Assembly (NCBI GenBank): GCA_019095985.1 | Contig: CM032663.1 | Coordinates: 43,072,008-43,136,007, forward strand | Reading direction: 5' to 3' | DNA: 64,000 nucleotides | Origin: Streblospio benedicti | Taxonomy: Eukaryota > Annelida > Polychaeta > Spionida > Spionidae | Shown here: one piece after another, positions 48,422 to 58,700 of the stretch | Layout: each line of letters starts with the position of its first letter | Position numbering within the stretch: position 1 is the stretch's first letter | The notes under the pieces: generated by a model | What the model saw: only the letters and a program-made list of their open reading frames with translations | What the model was told of the DNA's origin: nothing | Database searches by the model: none | Position numbers and translations under genes: made by a program

Positions 48422-50192
48422 ATGACATTATTAGACAACCAGATATGTACATATTCTTCCAAGAAATACAATGGAATAATATATGATTTATTTCTGGTTA
48501 TCCTGTGTGGGTTATTGAAAGTAGGAGGTAAGTGTTTTTAACAATCTAATGTCATGGATCATCCGTTAACCTATGTTATTATTGGTTTGATTATTTTGAT
48601 ATGGCACTTGGCACTAATAATGTAATGCTAAATGATAGATTTTCATTGACAATCATGAGAATAGATAGTGTAACTTTTAAATAACAGATTCAGCAACGAC
48701 ACGAATTTTACAACAAACCACGTCACCACCAATCGTGTATGGAACTACCCCATTCAGGTAATTCTTCAATTTGTTATTGACAATGATAAATCGCGTTTGT
48801 ATCTTTTGAATGTATGTATTGTATGTGAGAGTTAAGCAACTAGATTTTTTCAATTCTTTTCAAGACCACCAGATAACTTCTGTAGTAGCAGCTCTACACC
48901 AGCATTCACTGAAATTATGACGAAGTACACAAATTCAAAGTGTGACGATCTTAACAGTTGGTCATTTGAAAATGTATGTGGAATCAATTGCTTGCAGGTA
49001 GGTTGAAAGAAGATTCATTTATTGTTTATTTTCTCATATAACTTCATGCATATAACTTGTAGTTTGAAACCATATATATGTGATCATATGTACCTGTATT
49101 TACACCACCAACTGTATCATAATCTGTATTGACCAATCGAATAATGCCAAAGTGATTTAATTTTGTACATTACTGATGGTTAGGCAATTATAGGTATAGC
49201 ATGATCTCTAGCTAACAAGATTTAGTTCAGTTATTTACTTTCATATCTTAGCCTCATCCACACTCAGACGTGAAGATATTTCAAAACATTTAAATGAATA
49301 TGGAAGATTTTTAGGTATCTATGCCTTTAATAGGGCATGTCAGAAGGATACAGTAGGGCTTTCTTAATAACACCACCTCTATTAAGACCACCTTTTAAGT
49401 GAAATCAAGGCTCAAGGTCCCAAACTTTGAAGAGACCAACATGAAGCTCTGAAAAAGAGACCACCTCTCTATAGACCACTTGCAGTCAGCCTCTTGGCGA
49501 GGCTCTACTGTATTTTGATCCATCACATAAAAGCAAGAACTGTTTTTCTTTAATAACAGCATTCGATTTTCTAAATACATGATTTTTATGAAATATAGTG
49601 TTATGACTTAGTCATATACATGTACTGAATTTTCTTAGGTGATTTTTTAACCCATGATTGTGTGGTACAAATCTGCTTACAATTGTAAAGTTCATCTTTG
49701 GTTTCGTATGGTCCTGGATTCAAACTGCACCTAATATAAGGTCTCACCTGACTTGAAGCAATGATATACATTTAATGATATACTGTACCTATGTCTAAAA
49801 ATGGAAGTTAATAGCATTTACATATACATATAAATTTTTAAGTTAGTTTGTGTTTAGTTACATGTATAGATGCTCTTTTTGCTCACCACTATGTTTGATC
49901 TCATTTGACATCTAGGCGTGTAGAGCAGTACTGAATCTTGGGACTAATCCAGACTCAACATATATTGCCAGACATGTGGTTTACAACTGCGATTTAATCA
50001 CCGATTCTGCAGGACAGCAAACTGGGCTAACTTACAGGGTATGTGCTATATAAATCTTACGGTTAACTTTTAAGCTACTGTGTTGGTGCATTAATATTCT
50101 TAATTATTGTTTTGATCAATATTACAGGTGGCAGTATGTTGCCGAGATCCAAACCAATGTCAAAGTGGGGAAGTATATAGACGGACAGGACA
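48422..50192 (+). CDS. Cysteine-rich modular protein, N-terminal exons
   Basis: Exons: 48422-48527, 48688-48757, 48865-48997, 49916-50038, 50128-50192 (into gap). Phases 1, 2, 0, 0 agree. The ATG at 48422 gives a short polar start, then a hydrophobic run (GIIYDLFLVILCGLLKVG) that could be a signal peptide or anchor. A Thr/Pro-rich linker (ILQQTTSPPIVYGTTPF) follows, then CGINCLQACRAVLN, YNCDLITDSAGQQTGLTYR and VAVCCRDPNQCQSG. These are the same module as the minus-strand exons at 19835-24620, including exon boundaries at C-x3-C and just before CC. It is best read as the 5' half of that gene, separated by a misoriented contig. The choice of first exon rests on phase agreement and the hydrophobic run only. 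Confidence 0.75.
49351..49510. mobile_element. pogo/Tigger-type MITE, second copy
   Basis: The ends CAGTAGGGCTTTCTTAATAA and the inverse GCGAGGCTCTACTG are flanked by TA. The interior has 'agaccacctct' phrases as in 42251-42422. It lies in an intron of the cysteine-rich gene. Confidence 0.75.
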
Positions 50193-50292
50193 NNNNNNNN
50201 NNNNNNNNNNNNNNNNNNNNNNNNNNNNNNNNNNNNNNNNNNNNNNNNNNNNNNNNNNNNNNNNNNNNNNNNNNNNNNNNNNNNNNNNNNNN
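50193..50292. other. Assembly gap, 100 N (likely false join)
   Basis: Exactly 100 N. The exon of the cysteine-rich gene runs into its left side, but no continuation is seen on the right. The frame that appears to cross it (ending in CDEFANNIRDVKII and a stop) has no module pattern. Confidence 1.
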
Positions 50293-50969
50293 CAGGCTTG
50301 CGATGAGTTTGCTAATAATATTAGAGATGTCAAAATAATTTGAAGCTTCGCTCTAAGCAGCTCTAACTCTGGAATCATAAAACAATATTGGAATCATTTT
50401 TGCACTAATATAAGTGCCTTTCAATGTAAAATACAACCATATATATCTACATGCATAGGGCACAAGTCAAAGAATTTCTCTTTGATCAGGGGTGGTTACT
50501 AGCCATTGTATTGTAAGAAGGCCCAGATAAAAGGTCCCTTGACTCAAGGTCATTGGACATTAGTAAATGGACATGTAATTATACAGTGTCAATAAGTTAT
50601 GTAATAGGTTAGTATTGCCCCATTGTTCTGTGGTGATGCAAATGAAAGTGGTCACTCAAGGTGTGTAATAATGTCTAGTAGGGTCCAAACTCTCAAGGTG
50701 GCAAGTTACTGCTTATCCCTTTGATGGTCAAATACAAAGATTAGTACTTATAATCATGAGACCCTATACTATGCTATATACCAGTTAAATACTTTACTTA
50801 ATTACGATGAATTCACCTGAGACAGTATTGGTGCCTTTGTTGCATATTTAGATGTACGACCAGGTGTTAGAAATAACACAAGAAATGGCGACATAACTAT
50901 TCAAATCTAATAATTTTCAATGGGTCTATAGTTTGTCCAATGTGCTAAACGTAAATAATACATACATAG
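50293..50969. other. Non-coding stretch before the Penelope-like insertion
   Basis: No exon or clear repeat recognised between the gap and the insertion's target-site duplication at 50970-50982. Confidence 0.5.
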
Positions 50970-50982
50970 TATGATAAATGTC

Positions 50983-52094
50983 TCAAAAAATTTGATGGAT
51001 ACCAATAGAAACCAATACCTTGTCATTTTGGCGAGACTTTCGGTGTTTTCGCAACAGCTTCATTGGGCCGAATGAAAAATCTCAGAGTCACATGACCACC
51101 ATGGTGGCGGCAGTCATGTGACAGCAGAGTCGAGTATATGGGGGCAAGTCGTAGCCGGTGTTGCGGTTCAGCTGGGATCGGCGTGTGCGGATGTCGATGG
51201 CCTCCCTCACTTTCCTGCGGAAATCTTCATCCTCCCTTGCTACAACCTTAAAGTCCTTTTCACTAATTTTGTGTCCTGTTTTTCTCATGTGCTCTCCGAT
51301 GGCAGTTGAGGTCCGTTTAGGGTTCAAGTGTTCCTTGATGCTTGTGGCCAAAGTTCTACCAGTTTCCCCTACGTAGGAGTACTGGCACTGGGGACACTGA
51401 ACCTGGTAGATGACCCCACACTTGGAGCCATCCGGTGACTTGTCCTTCAGAGACGGTAAACGAGCTTTGATGGTGTTGAATGGTTTGTGGTATGTGCTCA
51501 CTCCGTGTTGTCTAAAAATGTGGGTGAGTTTTTCAGACAGACCTCTTAAGTATGGTAAGCAAACTGGAAAACTGACCTTCGCCCCACTGGTGGTGTCCTC
51601 TGGCTTCTCCTTAGACTTGGGCTTAGGTAATTTGAATATCCACGATTTGTACCCATTGTCTTTGAGCACTGCTTTAACATGTTCAGTTTCTTTGACTCGG
51701 TCTTCAGGAGTGGTGACTAAGTTGTTGGCGCGGTGGAACAAGGTACGAACCACTGAATGTTTGTGTTCCAAATGGTGGTTGGATTGAAAGTTCAGATATT
51801 GGTCAGTGTGGGTCGCTTTACGGTACACTTCCACAGTTGATGATGCATCCTCACTAATCTTTATGCATGTGTCCAAGAATGGTAATTTGAAATCCACCTC
51901 GGATTCAGTGGTGAATTTAATGTTCGGGTCTGCCCCCTGTATACTCTCTGAGATTTTTCATTCGGCCCGATGAAGTTGTTGCGAAAACAATGAAAGTCTC
52001 GCCAAAATGACAAGGTATTGGTTTCTATTGGTATCCATCAAATTTTTTGAATCATGAATAAAGAAACCCAGGATGATCTAAACATAAATTCAGT
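50983..52094 (-). mobile_element. Penelope-like retroelement, 5'-truncated, with GIY-YIG endonuclease
   Basis: The minus strand at 51897-51088 encodes the end of a reverse transcriptase (LPFLDTCI) followed by a GIY-YIG endonuclease (GVIYQVQCPQCQYSYVGETG). This pairing is typical of Penelope-like elements. Inverted repeats of about 105 bases lie at 50982-51087 and 51946-52050. A direct repeat TATGATAAATGTC at 50970-50982 and 52095-52107 looks like a target-site duplication. Only the C-terminal part of the polyprotein is present, so the copy is not autonomous; clean ends suggest a fairly recent insertion. It sits upstream of the kinase gene. Related solo pieces are at 41160 and 55140. Confidence 0.85.
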
Positions 52095-52264
52095 TATGAT
52101 AAATGTCATTGGCTTGTCTTTCTTCTTGCAATATTGTCCCCCGTAAATCCGTGAATATGTTAATGAAGTTCAAAAGGTTGACCGCTGCCCTTTTAATGCC
52201 GAATGGCCCTCCAAACCGCCAAAGTTTTGAATATCAATATTGGGGAAAATCGACATCTCTACTC

Positions 52265-52345
52265 ATACCCACCACCAAACTGAATAGGGACTCAAACAGA
52301 CAACCTTCTCGTCACGAGTCCACCTCCCTATTCACTCGGCCACAC
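52265..52345 (-). mobile_element. Degraded tRNA-derived SINE
   Basis: Read on the minus strand: GTGGCCGAGTGAATAGGGAG (A-box region), GACTCGTGACGAGAAGGT, then GTTTGAGTCCC (B-box region). It is related to the better-kept head at 59844-59765. The same sequence precedes the kinase copy at 26062-26150. Confidence 0.55.
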
Positions 52346-52443
52346 AAACCCTACAGTAGCTGCTCAGAAATGCATTGCCACCACAATTTTGATCCTATAT
52401 CAGTCATCAGACTAAAATAATATTCTTGAAATTTCTTCTTCAG

Positions 52444-55400
52444 ATGTCTCTTGTGATTGGAAATTACACAATCAACTCTAACCCTAAAGAAACTTTAGGC
52501 ACAGGTGCATTTGGCGAAGTGTATTTCGGAATTCATCATGAAAGCAAGAATTCTGTTGCAGTAAAATGTATAAAGTTTAAACATTTGCACCAAAAAAAAG
52601 AATTAAACAGGAGATTGAATGCATGAAGGCTGTAAAAGAGCATCCAAACATTCTGTCAATTAAAGAATTCATCGAAGACCTAAGTGAACACAGTGGTTTC
52701 CATACATATTGGCTATTCCTTAATCTCTGTGATCTCGGCAATTTGGATGAATATGCTTTAGACTTTGATTTGTATGAAGATCAGAAATTATATATAATGC
52801 GGCAGATATCCAGTGCTGTGGCACATTTGCATGGGCTAGAGCCTCTAATACTTCACAGAGATATTAAACCGGGAAACGTTTTGCTGTGTACAGAAGGTGA
52901 AAGGCATGTTGTAAAACTTGCTGATTTTGGAGCATGCAAAATTGTTGAGAAAGTGTATAAAGAACAACTTTTTTCAATAGCTGGTACAGTACCTTATATG
53001 GCTCCTGAAATGTTTAATAAGAATTGTCGTGAATATGGTGAAGGGGTAGATGTGTTTTCTTGTGGTATACTTTTTTATCAAATGATACAAGCAAAATATG
53101 GAATGGGAATATACATTCCTGAAATCATTGATGAACAGTTGGGTGAAATGATGTGGGAAAAACAGACATCACACAAAAGCACAGGACGTGATTATTAAAT
53201 CAAAGCTTGACACACCATTGGCAAAAGAAATCAAAGCAATTTTGGAAGATATGGTCACTCTAATGCCATTTGAAAGATTATCAATGAAAGAGGTTGAGTC
53301 TAAGTTGATGGATTTGCTAAAAGGTTATCCACAAAGTCAACGCACACCTGAAAAAAGTAACATTGATAAAAGCACTAAGCCATCCCCTTCATCTGATGAA
53401 TATTTTGGCCGCTCAAAAAGAAAAACAAGAGTGTCTGTTCGTAAACCACAAAATATGAATGCAATACCAAAATTTACAGAAAAATGCACCAAAACTTTCG
53501 AAAGTAATATTGATTTTAGAATTGGATTTAGCTCACATGCAGTAATTGTTGAAGAACTTAGAGATAACCAAAAAAGGCCAGAAACAGACCAGCAGCAATG
53601 TGGCTTATTCAAATTGGACATCAATATGAATGCACAAAATGAATTTGAATTTATATTAATTTGGCAAAAAGAATGTGATATTCATCCAAGATCTGAAAAA
53701 ATAATCTTATCAAATGAAGAAATTGTTTTGAGAAACAATTGTTGTACAGAACATCATAACAGCACATACACGTATGTCTACATCGAAGAACTTAAATTAA
53801 AAGAAACTACAAAGAAAATGCAACCAAGTATGTATATAATATCTAAATGTTAAAGCAAAAATCATTATAATTATCATCTATGAATGCTGAATTTCCAAGT
53901 AAATATATACTTCTTTATTTTTTTCTCAAAATTCTTGTTAGTAAGGATGACAATTTTTTTTTCTTTTTTGTTTTTCTAATTACATGAAAAACATAAATAC
54001 ATGCAGATACTACAAAGCAAAACTCAACAACACAATGCTGACATACCCTTATTAATTTATATCCAATCATTAGATAACATTTATAATGTAATTCAAGTTA
54101 TTGCTTAGTTGAAATAGAGAGATCATGATCATGATTAATTGTATTTACAGATGATTTCTTGTGTGCTGCTCTATTACCTGATAAATTGATATACTGTAGA
54201 CCCTGTGGTGACCAATATGCTCTTTCTACATTTACTGTTGATCATGACCATGTCAGAACACTTAGTGAGAGTGTAACTTCTGAGTTAATTTCAGCATGCA
54301 GGTATAAGTAACAAATAGAATAGCTATATTTTTCTTTTATATAAAATGCATACCGCATTCAATGCAATTTTGTGCACTTTTTTTTCTTCTTAATTCACGT
54401 TGATGAATATGTGAATCATTTTCTAGGCATGATCTTTCTTGGTGGTTTGCAATCTGCTACTGTGATGTTAAAAATGGACATACCCTGGACATCTACACTA
54501 GTCAGCAACATTTTAAAAACCATACTTTAAATATTTAGTGAAAACTAAAAACACCAGTTTGATACCAGAAATTCTTTTGGTAGAGGTATCTCGTAATGCT
54601 ACAACACATGGGAGATGTGTGCCTTTATTGTGTATCCATCATATTCTAGATTAATTACTGACCAGCTTTAGATAATTTCCTCCCATAATAACTACCCACG
54701 TTTTTAATCAGAATATCAAGAAATACTTGTATATTCCAAACTTTAAACAAATATATTTCAAACTGAAACAATGATCAAAGAAAAAAAAAAAAAAATATTT
54801 TATCTTGTATGCATTGATTTTTTTTTTTTTTTTAAATCAGACTATATATGAAGTGCAAGATTAACATGTATAATTTCATTATTGTCTTAGGCACTGGTCA
54901 TTCTCACAAGTCTGTCAAATTACCCTTTTCACCTCTGGACATCAATGCATTGGCAAGTGTGAGCGATTACATATTGATTGCAGGCATGGACAGAAAAAGC
55001 ATTTACATTTACAACTGGGATGGCAATCAAGTTGGAAGGAAAGATATTGATGACTTAGGTAAATATTTTGATATTTACTCAAATTAATAAATACAGAGGA
55101 AATTGCTAGAGAAATATTAGTAGATATGTATTGGAACCTGTTGGTGTATTGCTGGTAAAACTTCGAAGATATCTCATCATCTTTGGGCCAAACGAAAAAT
55201 GAAAAACATCAGTTGGTCACATGACCCCCAGCATGATGGCGTTGGTCATGTGACAGCAGAGGCAAGTAGACAGCAGGTCACAGCGGGTGTCACAGTTCAA
55301 CAAAGATAAGGTTTTGTTCAATAGCAAATCACAGAACATGAAAGAGATAGAACCTTGATAAATCTGATGATCAATACCTAAAATCTTGATCAATACCTAA

Positions 55401-55586
55401 TAGCTAAACTAAAATTTCCATGTTGGTTATAAAGCTTTTGTTAACATAGGTTATCCAGACCGATTGGTGATCTGGGGAATAGGACCAGGCCCAGAGGGAC
55501 ATTTTCAGATGGCTACATCACCAAAAACTGGACTTGGAATAAACAAATTCCACCTCATAGCTATTGAAGTTCAGGAACCACAGTAA
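52444..55586 (+). CDS. Ser/Thr protein kinase with C-terminal propeller-like part; two frame breaks
   Basis: Exons: 52444-53827, 54151-54301, 54427-about 54530, 54891-55058, 55450-55586 (stop TAA). The kinase landmarks are all present: LGTGAFGEVYFG (P-loop), VAVKCIKF (lysine), LILHRDIKPGNVLL (HRD loop), LADFGACK (DFG), VPYMAPEMF (APE), GVDVFSCGILFY, and LMPFERLSMKEV near the domain end. The frame shifts at the run of eight A at 52592-52599 and again near 53175-53190, so the kinase domain lies in three frames. The downstream exons include YILIAGMDRKSIYIYNWDGN and YPDRLVIWGIGPGPEGHFQM, which resemble propeller blades. Junction phases agree except from the third to the fourth exon, where the exon end is unresolved. 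It is either a recent pseudogene or a gene with sequence errors. The kinase subfamily is not assigned. Confidence 0.7.
55140..55305. mobile_element. Penelope-like terminal fragment
   Basis: GGTCATGTGACAGCAGAGGC and the flanking sequence match the end of the Penelope-like element near 51060-51180. It lies in the last intron of the kinase gene. Confidence 0.55.
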
Positions 55587-55774
55587 TAGTAGCAGTAGTA
55601 GGAATAGACATTTTGTTGATGAGTTTTGTGTAATGCTCTAAGAGTGGTAAATACTTCAGCTTTTTACAACATGTACATTTAAAGGAGATTTTTAAATGAA
55701 ATTTATTCATTTGTAATACTGTAACTGTAGAGTTAAATGTTAATGATTGACAAAAAAACATTACAAAATATTAC

Positions 55775-58700
55775 CTTGTGTAGTAAGGAAGTGGAATGGA
55801 CACTCGCTGCCATCCAGAATGGACATCAGATGTGAAAACGCTATTTCCATGGTAACTATCACACTCAACATCAGAAGGCATACACTCTGTCTCAAGCAGG
55901 TGCCATGTTTTACCAAAGTCCAATGAGTACTGCAGTTCAACAGCTGAAATGGGCAAAAATCATTTGTCAGATACGCCTGACGAGGTTCAAAACAGCAGGT
56001 GCCGACTGCCGTTTCTTTATTAATGTATATTCTTGTGTTTGGGAATTACCTATTATGAGAAAAATAAGATACTACCTTCATGATATCCTATGAATGATAT
56101 TTTGGTCACATATTAAAGCTTTTTTTTAACTAGACTTACATTCTAGAATTCTTTTGTGATGTGAATAATTTTATCATTTATGTCAGAAATATCATTATCA
56201 TTATTGATTTATATATCAATGAACACATACGTTAGCATTAATTTCGGTCATGAATAAATCTACATCCATTATATTTTCAAATTTATATCAATGAAGAAGT
56301 ACAAGCATGACTTTCTAATATGAATACAATCTACAAATCGTAAATAAAATGTTTACAATCAAATTGCTGTTTACATTTATGGTATGTTCTATTTAGTGAT
56401 GCATGAGTGATTTTTACATTAATGTTATTAAATTGATAACTCATTTGTAGTAGTTTTTGCAGTTTTGAATGAACCTTCATACAACACTTGAGACTTACAG
56501 TAGCATTTCCCATAGCTTGAACATCCTAGGGAGATGTAGAATTGAAGAAAAGTTGCTACTGTTACAGCAACGTCAGCTGTCATGGCATAACGCACACTGT
56601 TTGCTTCTTTATAAAATGAAACAAAATGCATACAGTCATAAATACAATGTACATTAAAATATGTTAATTACATATATAAATAAGAGTATGGACTGATTAC
56701 AGTCAGGGCATTTCACACATTCACAACTCTAAAACAAGTCCTCTAACTTCCTAGTCGATTATTATACATGTAAATAAGTCATACATAAAAAATTGTATGA
56801 AATGGAACCACAGTTAGGTATAAATAGAAAAGAACATGTAAAAATAAAAAATAAATGGCCACTTTAGAATAATGAGGTATTGAACTAGTTACCATTGAAG
56901 TGCAGGGCGTCTACTTTTAGTCCACACGTCTGCTGTATGGTGGCACCAGGAGTCATGAGCCAGAGGTCAGAGTGCACAGGTTCAGCGGCACTGTCTAGAA
57001 CCATGCGCCCGTTGATGTCACCACCAATATAAATCTACCAAACACAAGACAAACTTTGTCACATAGTTATTCATATAGAGTTTCACTATTTAATTAATGG
57101 CACAGTGGGAAGGGGAAGATATACATATTACTTCTTTCATTCTTAAAATTCATCATATTAAAACATTGCAGTCAATTGGTGTCTGAATTGGTGTCTGTAA
57201 AAACATTGTTCAATTGACCAAAAATACGTGAATTGGAAACATAGAAATCAAAACAATGGCATACAATAGAAATTCATACATTTATCTCAAATGAAAGTTG
57301 AAGACGACATAGTAATTCATTACTCACTGTATAGATGTTTGAATGCTAAGTAAATCATGTAATGTAGGAAAAAAGAACAAAAGCACGAAGAACTTCAGAA
57401 GAGCGCAAGCGTGGGGAAGGCTCCATACAAATTGGAAAATTGTTGAAAATGAGCACCTCCCCGTTATACCTGGTCAATGGCCCAGTCTGTGAGGTGTTCC
57501 CCGTGCTGCGTGGGCTGCCACCATCGCACCCGCGTGCTGTTGGTGCGCGCCGCCTCTGGCATCTGGATGGCGATGTAGTTACCCGACCCGATTGTCGACT
57601 GTAGGTCGCAAAAGGTGTGATCTCAGACAAGATTGTTCATTTTCAAATGTTGCTTATAACAGTAATAATACAATAACTTTACGGAATTCAAAGAAAAAAG
57701 TTTACTTTATCGACTTTCAGACATAAGGATGGTATAAGATTGTTGATCGTTAATTCTTTACCACACCCATTTCTAGTACTTTTTGGTTGCCTTGATGGGT
57801 CTGCTACAAAAGAACCCGTGAAAAGTAGCAACACATACCTGAAAACTAAGAATTTCAATGGTGTTCCAGTGTGTTCCGCCATCTATTGAGTACTGCAGGA
57901 GGACAGGTTCTGTGGCAGCAGGGATTGGCAGTCCCGGCTTTCCACAGCCAAGCTTGATGAAAAACTGAATCACCCTAACAAGTACAACAAAACAAACTCA
58001 TGCTAAAAATATATGTACACATACACACCCTCACACACCCTGCTATACCTGTATTGTCATCATGTTAAGAGTTTCATGTTAAATCTTCAAGATGAAAAAA
58101 AAATACAGTACAACATAAGACTCACTGAGCAACTGTAAGATCTAAGTCGACTGTGGTCAGTTGTCTGACTCCTTCACTATTGAAGTACAGAGCCTTGCCA
58201 CTGAGGAGAACTCCGCACTTTGCTGACCAGTCAGCGCCACTGATAGCAAGCCAGCGAGACAGCGCAAGTGGACCCGGGATGTCACCTGTATACACATACA
58301 TGTTGTACTTAACTCAGTAACAAATTGGTCAATTGATTATTTGAGAAAATTCTAAAACCTTAAATTTTGCATCAATGTAACTGCTATCTATATAAAGTAA
58401 CTGTCCAATTGACTTTATAAAAACTTTCTTACATTGCTAACTTTCTACTAACACTTTGAGTGGATGTCAGATAAACGTTTTTCGTAGACTCACACAAATA
58501 TCAATGCTAAAGTACAGACTGTATCATAATCACAGTTCATGAAGGTGAGCGCTTCATTTATCACCTACCAGCCACATAACATGCGCATTGAATTTGTGGG
58601 CTGGGCTCAGATCGGTCCATTAAACGGTCTCTTTTCATATTATTTATATATTTAATCTAATCATTCACTTATCAGTTTTTAGTATGATTTATACCCTGTT

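Noticed and set aside
50128-50343. Open frame running across the 100-N gap to a stop after DVKII
   Set aside because: The part after the gap has no module cysteine pattern, the gap length is a placeholder, and the gene continues better at 24620 once the contig is reversed.
51118-51787. Plus-strand frames over the Penelope-like region
   Set aside because: Antisense shadows of the GIY-YIG coding strand.
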